From an uncultured Mailhella sp. (GTDB lineage Bacteria; Desulfobacterota; Desulfovibrionia; Desulfovibrionales; Desulfovibrionaceae), in contig CAJTRG010000003.1 of assembly GCA_910578585.1 (NCBI GenBank), positions 62,001 through 126,000 on the forward strand: DNA of 64,000 bases. Reading direction: 5' to 3'. The position numbers were made by a program, and so were the translations under genes. Positions 1-7,585 of this stretch are shown here, piece by piece; the first letter of the stretch is position 1, and each line of letters starts with the position of its first letter. The notes under the pieces are model-generated. The model did no database searches, was not told where the DNA came from, and was given only the letters and a program-made list of their open reading frames with translations.

Positions 1-1
1 C

Positions 2-376
2 TCTATTTTACAGCTCTTTCTGGACAGCAAACCCAATAAAGCAGCCATCTTTTTGACTTCGTTGGAAGAAAGCACCAATAACCACTGCACCCTTTCCCAA
101 AATCTTCCTAAGGAATGGCAATGGCTTGCTGGAAAAGATATCGCAGACATACTCCACGCTGAAGCAGTGGCAACCAGACAATCCATGGTCAATCACCATA
201 TTCCCCTGTGCAGTATGGATTTTGAAAAAACTGATGAATATGCCTTTGGCAAAATAATGTGGGAACTGTGCATGACAACTGTTTTAACTGCGCATTTCCT
301 GGGCATTAATCCCTACGACCAGCCGGCAGTGGAAGAAAGTAAAAAAATTGCCAAAGAAACACTTTCAAAGCAATAA
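2..376 (+). CDS. pgi: Glucose-6-phosphate isomerase, C-terminal part (5' end outside window)
   Basis: The frame is already open at base 2 and runs to a TAA at 376, so only about the last 124 residues are present. Pgi interconverts glucose-6-phosphate and fructose-6-phosphate in the cytoplasm. The tail has the family's C-terminal signature GINPYDQPAVEESK (canonical GINPFDQPGVE), and the preceding LAGKDIADILHAEAVAT matches the lysine/helix region close to the active site. The TTG at 53 is internal, not a start. It precedes a DUF503 gene by 79 bp, which is not the usual neighbour of DUF503 (normally infB/rbfA), suggesting a rearranged locus. Family assignment is firm; completeness cannot be judged. 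Confidence 0.88.
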   Translation, partial: SILQLFLDSKPNKAAIFLTSLEESTNNHCTLSQNLPKEWQWLAGKDIADILHAEAVATRQSMVNHHIPLCSMDFEKTDEYAFGKIMWELCMTTVLTAHFLGINPYDQPAVEESKKIAKETLSKQ

Positions 377-455
377 CTATTCTAAATCCGAAATTATAAC
401 TCCCTGACTGGACTTATATATTTTTAGTGCTTACTCTTAAATCCAAGGAAATCAT

Positions 456-743
456 ATGTTGATTGCCATACTGACCGTTGAATATACTTTGCACGGCAAT
501 GATAATCTCAAAGCAAAACGCCGAGTTGCCAACAGCCTCAAAACAAAGGTGCGAAACACATTTAATGTGGCTATAGCTGAAGCCGGCACGGAAAATTCCC
601 TGACTAAACTGCGCCTGCAAGTTGTTTCCCTAAGTAATGAAGAACGGCATTTACGCTCCCGCATGGATAAGTGTCTTGCCATGATGGAAGCCATTTGCGC
701 AGAAGAAATGACCTGGAGTGATATTGAGCTGGTGGATTATTAA
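456..743 (+). CDS. DUF503 (YlxP-like) family protein
   Basis: This is a 95-residue protein matching the short DUF503/YlxP family. It has a hydrophobic N-terminal strand (MLIAILTVEYTL), the LKAKRRVANSLKTKVRNTFN segment corresponding to the family 'LKEKRRxLKSLxxRLRxxFN' motif, and a C-terminal IELVDY strand. The SD AAGGA is 6 nt before the ATG. The family is of unknown biochemical role and in many bacteria sits between infB and rbfA/truB. Here it precedes truB after a 253-bp gap, and rbfA and infB are missing from between. Function is not established; family membership is well supported by length and motif. Confidence 0.8.
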   Translation: MLIAILTVEYTLHGNDNLKAKRRVANSLKTKVRNTFNVAIAEAGTENSLTKLRLQVVSLSNEERHLRSRMDKCLAMMEAICAEEMTWSDIELVDY

Positions 744-996
744 CTTTTCACGTAAGGACATATCTCTTTGTTAATATTATCTATTTTTTATAATTTATTC
801 TTTCTGCATTCACAAAAATTAAATACAAGCCCCTTAACCATTGAATATCCCTTATTTTTGCTGGACAAAGTTCAAAAAATACGCTAGAAAACAAAAGCGT
901 TTTTAAAAGAAACGTGTTTTTTGTTGTGTCAAAATTTTATTGTTCTGTAGCGAATAAGTGACCAACAATTTGATTTTATTACACTATTATCTATTT
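744..996 (+). other. AT-rich intergenic region before truB
   Basis: No supportable ORF on either strand. An imperfect dyad near 888-930 (GCGTTT then AAACGTG followed by a T-run) could be a weak terminator for the DUF503 gene. No convincing -35/-10 pair for truB was identified. Confidence 0.3.
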
Positions 997-1893
997 ATGG
1001 AACAAAAACACGGTATTCTTTTACTCAACAAACCTAAAGGCATGAGTTCTGCCTTTGCCATTGGACGCCTCAAAAAGCTTGGCCAAAAGAAAATTGGACA
1101 TGCCGGCACTTTAGATCCCATGGCGACAGGACTTCTTATTGTGCTTTTAGGGGAGGCGACCAAAATATCTGGCTATCTTCTGGAAAATGGCGAAAAAACC
1201 TATTCCGGAACTCTGGAACTTGGTAAAACAACAGATACTTGGGATACCGAAGGAACAATCGTATCTCAAAAAGATTATTCCTTTGTAACAGAAGAAACGC
1301 TTGAAAATGCTGTGAAAGACTGGCTTGGAACATCTATTCAGGAAGTTCCTCCCTATTCAGCAGCAAAACACAATGGACAGGCTCTTTATAAACTTGCGCG
1401 CGCAGGCAAAGAAGTCCCTGTCAAAACAAAAGAAATTCATATTTCGCATGCTGAGATTCAATGGGTGGATTTGCCAAGCATGCGATTTCGGGTAACGTGC
1501 AGTTCTGGCTCCTATATACGGTCCCTGGCCCACAGCTTGGGGATGCGACTGGGATGCGGAGCAATGCTCACAGAACTTACCCGTGAGTATAGTCACCCTT
1601 TTTCTCTTCAGGACGCGGTAACACTTGAAGAGTTGCAGGAAAATCCAGAAATACTGAATAACAGACTGATTTCACTGGAAAAAGGCTTGCCAAACTGGCG
1701 AGTAATTGAGTTAGCAGAGCGTGATGTCAAAGCTGTAAAAAATGGCAATCCCATTCAAACAGCAGAGAGTAATTTCACGGAAAATGAAAAAGTATTTCTG
1801 AGCTTTCAAGGAGACATACTGGCAATTGCCGAGGCAAAAATCCTTGAAAATAAAAATTCCTGGCAAATACTGAGGGGACTTGTAACCCTATAA
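997..1893 (+). CDS. truB: tRNA pseudouridine(55) synthase TruB
   Basis: This 298-residue enzyme isomerises U55 in the T-loop of tRNAs. The N-terminus carries GILLLNKPKGMSS, then the catalytic motif GHAGTLDPMATG with the nucleophilic Asp at about residue 40, as in other TruB proteins. LEVPPYSAAKHNGQALYKLAR-type and CSSGSYIRSLAHSLG segments follow. The ATG at 997 is chosen because the protein then begins one short stretch before the first conserved strand; a GTG at 958 in the same frame would add 13 non-conserved residues. Neither has a good Shine-Dalgarno. rpsO starts 32 bp downstream, so truB-rpsO-pnp is probably one unit. The usual upstream partners rbfA and the DHH phosphoesterase are absent. 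Confidence 0.93.
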   Translation: MEQKHGILLLNKPKGMSSAFAIGRLKKLGQKKIGHAGTLDPMATGLLIVLLGEATKISGYLLENGEKTYSGTLELGKTTDTWDTEGTIVSQKDYSFVTEETLENAVKDWLGTSIQEVPPYSAAKHNGQALYKLARAGKEVPVKTKEIHISHAEIQWVDLPSMRFRVTCSSGSYIRSLAHSLGMRLGCGAMLTELTREYSHPFSLQDAVTLEELQENPEILNNRLISLEKGLPNWRVIELAERDVKAVKNGNPIQTAESNFTENEKVFLSFQGDILAIAEAKILENKNSWQILRGLVTL

Positions 1894-1925
1894 CTCCATG
1901 TTTTCATGGACAGGAGGATAGTGCT

Positions 1926-2195
1926 GTGGCTATGGATGCAGCTCAAAAACAAGCAGTTATTGCTGCTCACGCAAAACATGAAGGCGACACTGGTTCCCCA
2001 GAAGTTCAAATTGCCCTTTTAACCGCTCGTATTGATGGTCTTACTGAACACTTCAAAACCCATAAGAAAGACTTTCACAGCCGTACAGGTCTTTTGAAAC
2101 TTGTTGGCCAACGCCGTAAACTTCTTACGTACTTGAAGAAAACCGATATCCAACGTTATCGTGCTCTCATCGAAAAACTTGGATTGCGTAAGTAA
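1926..2195 (+). CDS. rpsO: 30S ribosomal protein S15
   Basis: This 89-residue protein is the exact family length. S15 binds 16S rRNA helix 22 early in 30S assembly. Conserved segments include HEGDTGSPEVQIALLT, the SRTGLLKLVGQRRKLLTYL block that contacts the rRNA three-way junction, and the C-terminal YRALIEKLGLRK. The GTG at 1926 is chosen because a perfect AGGAGG lies 8 nt upstream (1912-1917); an ATG two codons later is the alternative. It is followed by a G+C-rich hairpin and the pnp leader, the classic rpsO-pnp arrangement. Confidence 0.96.
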   Translation: MAMDAAQKQAVIAAHAKHEGDTGSPEVQIALLTARIDGLTEHFKTHKKDFHSRTGLLKLVGQRRKLLTYLKKTDIQRYRALIEKLGLRK

Positions 2196-2199
2196 TTTT

Positions 2200-2221
2200 A
2201 AGGGGAAGGTTTCTTCCCCTT
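2200..2221 (+). terminator. Hairpin between rpsO and pnp (attenuator or processing site)
   Basis: Nine-base stem AAGGGGAAG / CTTCCCCTT with a GTTT loop, followed by only a short T-stretch, 5 bp after the rpsO stop. It fits a partial terminator or a 3'-end stabilising hairpin, as seen between rpsO and pnp in other bacteria. Confidence 0.6.
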
Positions 2222-2251
2222 TATCTTAAGAGTAGTCGTGTAATGGAGGGT

Positions 2252-2307
2252 CCGTGAAAAGGACTGAAATTTTTAGTATTTTTCACGGAATCTCCTTACA
2301 CAGGAGA
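2252..2307 (+). promoter_or_regulatory. pnp 5' leader: long stem plus SD-sequestering hairpin
   Basis: Two consecutive dyads. CCGTGAAAA at 2252-2260 pairs with TTTTCACGG at 2280-2288 (9 bp perfect, 19-nt loop). Immediately after, TCTCCT at 2291-2296 pairs with AGGAGA at 2302-2307 (loop TACAC), which contains the pnp Shine-Dalgarno. PNPase is known in enterobacteria to autoregulate through a double-stranded leader cut by RNase III; a similar role here is inference. Confidence 0.55.
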
Positions 2308-2312
2308 AAGAA

Positions 2313-4568
2313 ATGAGTTTATTAGATTGTACTCGTGTTACTGCCAATGTAGGCGGTAAAGAAATTATTTTGGAAACTGGCAGAATTGCCCGTCAGGCTG
2401 CCGGTGCTGTTTGGATTCAATGTGAAGGAACTGTTTGCCTCACAACAGTTTGCGAAACCCCGCTTGATACCCCAAGGGACTTTTTCCCTCTTACTGTTGA
2501 ATACGCTGAAAAAATGTATGCAGCAGGCCGTATTCCCGGCAACTTCTTCCGCCGTGAAATTGGTCGTCCAAGCGATAATGAAACCCTTATTTCCCGTTTG
2601 ATTGACCGTCCAATCCGTCCTTTATTCAAAAAAGGATACGGCAATGAAGTGCAGGTTTTAGCACAAGTTTTATCTGCTGACGGAAAAAATATGCCTGACG
2701 TACAATGCATTACAGCTGCTTCTGCTGCGCTTTGCATTTCCCATATTCCTTTTGACGGCCCTGTTGCAGGTGCAAGACTTGGCCGCGTCAATGGTCAATT
2801 TGTTATCAACCCAACCGTACAGGAACTGGAAGAAAGTGATCTTGACCTTGTTTTTGCAGCTTCTGAAACCGCTGTTGTTATGGTTGAAGGGGAAGCAAAA
2901 TTCGTTCCTGAAAACGTGATTATTGAAGCTCTTGAATGGGGACACAAAGCTATTCAGCCGCTTATTGAAGCACAAAAAGAACTTGCTGCAAAAGCTGGCA
3001 AAGAAAAGGTTCCCTTTACTCCAAAAGAAGATGATGAAGCCCTCTATGCTCATGTTGAAAAACTGGCTCTTGATGCCGGCATGGATAAAGCTCTGCGTGT
3101 TCCTGATAAATTGGAACGCAAAGCTGCCCGCAAACAAGTAAAAGATGCTGTCCGCGAAATCATGCAAAATGATCCTGCCTATGCTGAAAACGAAGAAGCA
3201 TTGAAAGAAGTTGACGCTATTTTGGAACATTTGGAAAAGAAAATTGTGCGTCAGCGTATCTTGCAGGAAGGCACACGTATTGATAACCGTGACACCAAGA
3301 CTGTTCGTCCTATTGAAATTGAAACCAGCGTTCTGCCAAGAACACACGGTTCCATTATCTTTGCCCGCGGCGAAACTAAAGCTCTTGTTGTCACTACCTT
3401 AGGTGCAGGCACTGACGAACTTCGCACAGACGGCATCAACAGCGGAGATGAAGTAAAACGCTTCATGCTCCATTACAACTTCCCGCCATTCAGTGTTGGC
3501 GAAGTAAAACCAATGCGTATTTCCCGCCGTGAAATTGGCCACGGACACCTTGCTGAACGTGCATTAAAAGCAGTTATCCCAAGTCAAGATGAGTTCCCAT
3601 TCACAGTTCGCGTTGTTTCTGAAACAGTGGAATCCAACGGTTCCTCATCCATGGCTGCTGTTTGCGGCGGATGCTTGTCACTTATGGACGCTGGTGTACC
3701 TATTAAAACTCCTATTGCCGGCGTTGCCATGGGGCTTATCAAAGAAAATAATGAATATCTCGTACTTACCGATATTTTAGGTGACGAAGACGCTCTCGGC
3801 GATATGGACTTCAAGATTGCCGGCAGCGCTGACGGTATTACTGCTGTGCAAATGGATATCAAAATCAACGGTCTTCCTACTGATGTTATGGCTCGTGCCA
3901 TGGCTCAGGCAAAAGAAGCCCGTCTGCATATTTTGAAAACCATGCTCACCGCTCTTCCTGAATACCGCAAAGAATTGTCACCTTATGCACCACAACATGA
4001 AAAACTCATGGTAAATCCTGATACAATCCGCATGATTATTGGCCCCAGCGGCAAAAATATCAAGGCTATTACCGCTGCAACCGGTGCTGCCATTGATATT
4101 GACGACAGCGGCGAAATCAGCATTTTTGCTCCAACCAAGGAAGCCATGGCAAAAACCAAAGAAATGGTACTGTATTACGACCAAAAACCAGAACTTGGCA
4201 AGAATTATACTGCAAAAGTTCGCAGAATTTTGGAAATTGGTGCCATTGTTGAAGTTCTTCCTAATGTGGAAGCTCTTGTGCACATTTCTCAGCTTGACCT
4301 TGGCCGTGTACAAAAGACAGAAGACATTGCTCACCTTGGCGAAGACATGCAGGTAAAAGTTATTGAAATCAATGGCGATAAAATCCGTGCAAGCCGTAAA
4401 GCCGTTCTTTTGGAAGAACAAGGTGTTGAATGGAATCCAGAAGACACTGCCCGTCCTCAAAAAAGAGACCGCGGTGACAGAGGTGATCGTGGAGACAGAG
4501 GCGACCGAGGAGATCGCGGTGACCGTCACGACAGAAAGCCACGCCGTGACCGTGAACCAAGAGATTAA
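2313..4568 (+). CDS. pnp: Polyribonucleotide nucleotidyltransferase (PNPase)
   Basis: This is a 751-residue phosphorolytic 3'-5' exoribonuclease. It contains two RNase PH-like cores (about 10-230 and 320-545) joined by the helical linker, a KH domain around 560-620 with the GPSGKNIK loop, and an S1 domain around 630-700. The tail is short, basic/acidic, low-complexity and made of repeated Arg-Gly-Asp triplets (about 718-740). The second core keeps the RTDGINSGDE, FPPFSVGE and MDAGVPI type active-site segments and the DILGDEDALGDMDFK metal-binding motif. The ATG follows AGGAG by 6 nt. It is co-transcribed with rpsO or expressed from its own leader; a strong terminator follows. The RGD tail differs from many PNPases and can change length in 9-nt steps without loss of frame. 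Confidence 0.97.
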   Translation: MSLLDCTRVTANVGGKEIILETGRIARQAAGAVWIQCEGTVCLTTVCETPLDTPRDFFPLTVEYAEKMYAAGRIPGNFFRREIGRPSDNETLISRLIDRPIRPLFKKGYGNEVQVLAQVLSADGKNMPDVQCITAASAALCISHIPFDGPVAGARLGRVNGQFVINPTVQELEESDLDLVFAASETAVVMVEGEAKFVPENVIIEALEWGHKAIQPLIEAQKELAAKAGKEKVPFTPKEDDEALYAHVEKLALDAGMDKALRVPDKLERKAARKQVKDAVREIMQNDPAYAENEEALKEVDAILEHLEKKIVRQRILQEGTRIDNRDTKTVRPIEIETSVLPRTHGSIIFARGETKALVVTTLGAGTDELRTDGINSGDEVKRFMLHYNFPPFSVGEVKPMRISRREIGHGHLAERALKAVIPSQDEFPFTVRVVSETVESNGSSSMAAVCGGCLSLMDAGVPIKTPIAGVAMGLIKENNEYLVLTDILGDEDALGDMDFKIAGSADGITAVQMDIKINGLPTDVMARAMAQAKEARLHILKTMLTALPEYRKELSPYAPQHEKLMVNPDTIRMIIGPSGKNIKAITAATGAAIDIDDSGEISIFAPTKEAMAKTKEMVLYYDQKPELGKNYTAKVRRILEIGAIVEVLPNVEALVHISQLDLGRVQKTEDIAHLGEDMQVKVIEINGDKIRASRKAVLLEEQGVEWNPEDTARPQKRDRGDRGDRGDRGDRGDRGDRHDRKPRRDREPRD

Positions 4569-4589
4569 TAACGAATATAAATACTAACA

Positions 4590-4620
4590 AAAAAGTGCCT
4601 GAAATTCAGGCACTTTTTTT
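4590..4620 (+). terminator. Intrinsic terminator after pnp
   Basis: Near-perfect stem AAAAAGTGCCTGA / TCAGGCACTTTTT with a 3-nt loop and a run of T's, 22 bp beyond the pnp stop. Confidence 0.92.
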
Positions 4621-4659
4621 GTTCAAAACATTTCTGGTAATTATTAGAAGTTTTCTATG

Positions 4660-4717
4660 CAGGGGAAAACTTTTGAAAAAGTTTCTTCCCCTGTACCCCT
4701 TTACAAAACTTTTTATT
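4660..4717 (+). repeat. Dispersed hairpin repeat A, copy 1
   Basis: CAGGGGAA ... CTTTTGAAAAAG ... TTCCCCTG hairpin followed by the tail ACCCCTTTACAAAAC. The same arrangement, nearly identical in sequence, recurs at 39484-39541. A stem-varied copy is at 22290-22345, and an inverted, enlarged copy is at 63345-63475. It lies just past the pnp terminator. Flanks (about 4628 and 4773) faintly resemble the terminal repeats of copy 2. Confidence 0.8.
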
Positions 4718-4818
4718 ATAATTTTCTTAATATTTTTTCAGGTAATTTTTGGAATATTTCAGAAATTATCATAATATACTCAACACGTTATAAAATATTC
4801 GAAAGTGATAAAAAAGAC

Positions 4819-4847
4819 TTGACTTACATAAAGTTATTATATATATG
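4819..4847 (+). promoter_or_regulatory. Candidate promoter of the tandem-paralogue pair
   Basis: -35 TTGACT at 4819-4824 and -10 TATATG at 4842-4847 with a 17-nt spacer (TATATA at 4840 is an alternative with 15 nt). It is 50 bp upstream of the first paralogue. Confidence 0.5.
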
Positions 4848-4897
4848 TAATTCATAGGTATGTAATTTATATATAAATAAAAACTAAAGAGGAAACT

Positions 4898-5305
4898 ATG
4901 AAAAATACTTTTCAAGATTTTACAGTCTCAGCTCCATTTTGCAGAAAATTTGAAAGCAATGCATATTATCAAAAAGTTTTCGATTTTCTTTCACAAGATG
5001 AAATAATTATCAAAATGATTGAAGCCAGTGAAAATGAAAGACCTGCACTTGCCGCTTGCTGTCAGGAATTAGAAGATTTTTGTAAAAATTTTCCATCATC
5101 AGAATTTAAATTTGACCATGAAACAAAACAAAATATTGGCAGAATGATAAAAGTAATCCTAGAACCTTTTGGTTACATTCCGAACAAATCAAAAGGGATA
5201 TCTGATAAAATAAGTAAGCAATTTCAAAGTGCAAGCTGTTACAGTATTGATAACAATGCAAAGCCCACATTAAAAGTGGTAAAACGCATTGAAGAAATAC
5301 AGTAA
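4898..5305 (+). CDS. Uncharacterised protein, tandem paralogue 1
   Basis: This is a 135-residue soluble protein with SD AGAGGAAA upstream of the ATG. It aligns end to end with the next gene. Shared positions include the N-terminal F-P-F-C-F pattern (SAPFCRKFESNAYYQKVFDFLSQ versus the paralogue's equivalent), ALAACCQELEDFCK, SSEFKFDHETKQNIGRM and KVILEPFGYIP. No signal peptide or membrane segment is visible. The C-terminal half (GRMIKVILEPFGY...FQSASCY) recalls small accessory proteins seen around gut bacteria, but I do not recognise a named family and assign no function. The gene is AT-rich and sits with its paralogue between a repeat and a terminator, which suggests an acquired cassette. Confidence 0.75.
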   Translation: MKNTFQDFTVSAPFCRKFESNAYYQKVFDFLSQDEIIIKMIEASENERPALAACCQELEDFCKNFPSSEFKFDHETKQNIGRMIKVILEPFGYIPNKSKGISDKISKQFQSASCYSIDNNAKPTLKVVKRIEEIQ

Positions 5306-5373
5306 AAACAATTTATTATGTCAATAAACTGTTTCTTTATAAAAAATAAACTGTTAGCTCAAGGAGAAAAAAT

Positions 5374-5772
5374 ATGAAAGCAACGTATAACGATTTTATT
5401 TTATCAGACCCATTTTGTAAAAATTTTGAAAACAATGTGTGTTATCAAAAGATTTTTGATTTTCTTTCCCAAAATACTATTATTTATGAAATGATTAGAG
5501 CGAGTAAAAAAGACCTTCCTGCATTGCAGGCTTGCAGTCCGGAATTAGAAAGTTTTTGCAAAGATTTCTCCTCATCTGAATTTCAATTTGATGACGCAAC
5601 AAAGCAAAATATTGGTAAAATGGTAAAAGTCATTTTAAAGCCTTTTGGCTATTTGCCTTATAAAGAAATGAAAATACCTGAAGAATTGAATTATCAATTC
5701 AAAAATGCAATGAGTTATTCTTTATCTGGAGAAATAACAGCAAAATTAGTTATAATCTGCGAAGAAGTATAA
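5374..5772 (+). CDS. Uncharacterised protein, tandem paralogue 2
   Basis: This is a 132-residue protein with a strong SD (AAGGAG) 7 nt before the ATG, and is clearly a duplicate of the preceding gene. DFILSDPFCKNFENN, KIFDFLSQ, LESFCKDFSSSEFQFD, TKQNIGKMVKVILKPFGY and a central cysteine pair are conserved. Residues diverge most in the last 35 positions, suggesting different partners or relaxed constraint there. It is separated by 68 bp, whose sequence carries two copies of AATAAACTGTT. No catalytic motif or known domain is recognisable. A bidirectional-looking hairpin closes the unit. Confidence 0.75.
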   Translation: MKATYNDFILSDPFCKNFENNVCYQKIFDFLSQNTIIYEMIRASKKDLPALQACSPELESFCKDFSSSEFQFDDATKQNIGKMVKVILKPFGYLPYKEMKIPEELNYQFKNAMSYSLSGEITAKLVIICEEV

Positions 5773-5786
5773 TAAATTAAACAAGT

Positions 5787-5821
5787 ACACCTCATTTATT
5801 AAGAAATAATAAATGAGGTGT
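5787..5821 (+). terminator. Hairpin after the paralogue pair (possibly bidirectional)
   Basis: Perfect 14-bp stem ACACCTCATTTATT / AATAAATGAGGTGT with a 7-nt loop. The following sequence is only moderately T-rich. It lies between convergent genes and may serve both strands. Confidence 0.7.
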
Positions 5822-5867
5822 AATAAAATTTTCAACACAACTAATGCGTACTGGCAGCTACCAATTT

Positions 5868-5993
5868 TTACCAAACAACATCACTTTCTTTGATACATTC
5901 TTCGACAGGCGTATTCAGTCCCTCTATAATTTCCATGCTTGAAAGAAACAGCAAGTATTCTGTTTCTATCACGCTCTTCTCTTCTTCGCTCAT
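5868..5993 (-). CDS. Small antitoxin-like protein (41 codons), probable Phd/RelB-type C-terminal remnant
   Basis: The - strand ATG at 5993 is preceded at good spacing by SD GAGGAAAG and opens a 41-residue ORF ending TAA at 5868. The peptide begins MSEEEKS, then ETEYLLFLSSMEIIEGLN, TPVEEC and ends DVVW. That pattern (ETxYLL...EG..TP.EEC...W) resembles the toxin-binding C-terminal tail of Phd/YefM- or RelB-type antitoxins from memory of those families. The N-terminal DNA-binding fold is missing and no RelE/YoeB-like toxin is nearby. The downstream neighbour on the same strand is the 5868-5822 intergenic stretch and the hairpin. Gene reality is fairly well supported by the SD; the family call is tentative. 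Confidence 0.5.
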   Translation of the reverse strand: MSEEEKSVIETEYLLFLSSMEIIEGLNTPVEECIKESDVVW

Positions 5994-6015
5994 ACTCTTT
6001 CCTCAAATTTAATCA

Positions 6016-6588
6016 TTATTTCTTATGATGTTTAAAATCCCAGGGGGGAATAGGATTTTCTTCCTGCCAAAGACCCTGACGGGAACTTTTTGCTTCATCC
6101 TGCACATTTTGCCAGCCTATGCAAAGAACAACATCGTCACAAAAACGCGGATATACCCAGGCAAAGCCGTTTCTGATTAAATCCTCCTGTACAGCAATAC
6201 CATTTTCATCATACAAGACACCTACATAGCGATCAAATTTATCCTTATACTGTACATCAAGCGTATACAAATGATTTTGCGTCAAATCATCCAAAAAAGC
6301 CCGTGCGGTGTTTGCAAAATGCTGCCCTTTTTCCGGAGCATCAATGCCATACAAACGGAGTTTGATTTTTTGACCATTCTTGCCCACAACATCAAGACTG
6401 TCTCCATCATAGACCGTGACCACCCTGACCTTGTTTTTCTGCACTAAACTTTTCTCTTCTGAAAAAAGTTCTGTTTCTAGATTGCGGCTTTCACTCTCAC
6501 CTTTATCTGCAAACAAAATAAGAGCAGCCCCAAAAATCACCGGAAAGAGAAAAGATATATATTTCAATATGTTTTTAATTCTGCACAT
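6016..6588 (-). CDS. Membrane-anchored thermonuclease-family (SNase-like) nuclease
   Basis: This 190-residue protein has one N-terminal hydrophobic segment (about residues 8-27, signal anchor or signal peptide) followed by a staphylococcal-nuclease fold. Motifs seen are VYDGDSLDV (Ca2+ site), LRLYGIDAPEKGQ (first catalytic Arg and the Glu) and DKFDRYVGVLY (second Arg), so the catalytic R-E-R set appears intact. The C-terminus NPIPPWDFKHHKK is the usual TNase ending. The start is the ATG at 6588, because SD GAGG lies 5-9 nt upstream; the longer TTG start at 6600 overlaps that SD. It probably acts in the periplasm on DNA/RNA. It is followed at 23 bp by the 41-codon ORF on the same strand, which is therefore upstream in sequence but downstream in transcription. 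Confidence 0.88.
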   Translation of the reverse strand: MCRIKNILKYISFLFPVIFGAALILFADKGESESRNLETELFSEEKSLVQKNKVRVVTVYDGDSLDVVGKNGQKIKLRLYGIDAPEKGQHFANTARAFLDDLTQNHLYTLDVQYKDKFDRYVGVLYDENGIAVQEDLIRNGFAWVYPRFCDDVVLCIGWQNVQDEAKSSRQGLWQEENPIPPWDFKHHKK

Positions 6589-6747
6589 AAAATACCTCAA
6601 AAAGTTTTCTGTACCCTACCCTTATTTGCCAAAATAAACAAGTTGCAATTTTTCATATTTTACTATATATTAATAGCGATTTGAAATTATTGACAATTTC
6701 AATCACGGTATGTGAACTTCCCATTAATTTTTAACGCAGGAGCTTTT

Positions 6748-7491
6748 ATGAAACGCTTTTATGCTTTGGTTGTAACCTTTTTAATTTTGGCTTTAGCGCC
6801 TTTTGCTCAAGCTAAAACTTACATTAACGGCATTGATGGAAACTATCCTCCTTTCTCATTTATTGATGAGCAAGGAAATCCAACCGGTTTTGACGTAGAA
6901 TCCATGAACTGGATTGCAAAGAAAATGGGATTTGAAGTTCAACATACTCCAATCAACTGGGACGGTATTATTCCTGCCCTGCAAGCCAAGAAAATTGATA
7001 TGATTTGTTCTGGCATGAGCATTTCTGAAGAAAGAAAACAAGCTGTTAATTTCTCCACCCCATACCACTCAATCAAAAAATATATTGCTGTAAAGAGCGA
7101 CTCAAACCTTACTGTTGATGAACTTTTCAAAGGTAAATTCACCCTTGGTGTTCAACGCGGCACCAACGAACACGACCTCTTGCAATCCCGCATTGACGAC
7201 GAAAAATTAGCTATTACCTTACGTCTTTATGATTCTCCTCCAATGAGCGTTGAAGACCTTTTGAACGGACGTGTTGACGCTATCGCCATTGACTCAGCTC
7301 CAGCTGAAGACGCTATCAAAAACGGCAAAGCTATCAAAGTTGTTGGCGAATATGCTCCCGGCGATGATTTTGGTGTAGCTGTAAACAAAGAAAATGCAGA
7401 ACTTTTGAAGCTCATCAACGATGGTTATGAACTTTTGAAAAAGGATCCCTACTGGGAAGAATTACACACTAAATATTTGAGCAACCACTAA
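6748..7491 (+). CDS. Polar amino acid ABC transporter, periplasmic binding protein
   Basis: This 247-residue family-3 solute-binding protein delivers an amino acid to the permease/ATPase complex encoded downstream. The signal peptide MKRFYALVVTFLILALAPFA is cut after AQA (residue 22). The mature part begins with the typical GIDGNYPPFSFIDEQGNPTGFDV. DMICSGMSISEERKQAVNFS and LGVQRGTNEHD are ligand-lobe segments. The ATG at 6748 has AGGAG 5 nt upstream; an in-frame GTG at 6712 is rejected. A weak promoter candidate is TTGCAA (6643) / TATATT (6666), spacer 17. The substrate (Arg, Gln, Cys or similar) cannot be read from the sequence. Confidence 0.92.
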   Translation: MKRFYALVVTFLILALAPFAQAKTYINGIDGNYPPFSFIDEQGNPTGFDVESMNWIAKKMGFEVQHTPINWDGIIPALQAKKIDMICSGMSISEERKQAVNFSTPYHSIKKYIAVKSDSNLTVDELFKGKFTLGVQRGTNEHDLLQSRIDDEKLAITLRLYDSPPMSVEDLLNGRVDAIAIDSAPAEDAIKNGKAIKVVGEYAPGDDFGVAVNKENAELLKLINDGYELLKKDPYWEELHTKYLSNH

Positions 7492-7501
7492 AAAACTTTT
7501 T

Positions 7502-7527
7502 GGGCGTGCCCTATCTTGGGTACGCCC
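7502..7527 (+). terminator. Intercistronic hairpin after the binding-protein gene
   Basis: GGGCGTGCCC / GGGTACGCCC stem (one G-T wobble), loop TATCTT, no T-run. Such stems commonly protect the abundant binding-protein mRNA while allowing reduced read-through into the permease genes. Confidence 0.65.
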
Positions 7528-7585
7528 ATATTATGAGCAAAAATATATTTTTGCCCTTTTTTATTTTAATATTACTGGAAAAATC

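Noticed and set aside
958..996. GTG at 958 as truB start
   Set aside because: Adds 13 non-conserved residues and has no better SD than the ATG at 997.
2670..3347. Long open frame (225 codons) antisense to pnp
   Set aside because: Cys/Phe-rich composition of a shadow frame, no SD, fully inside a conserved gene.
4460..4545. Tandem 9-bp repeats near the end of pnp, considered as CRISPR-like or phase-variable
   Set aside because: They encode Arg-Gly-Asp triplets; unit length is a multiple of three, so length changes keep the frame, and there are no spacers.
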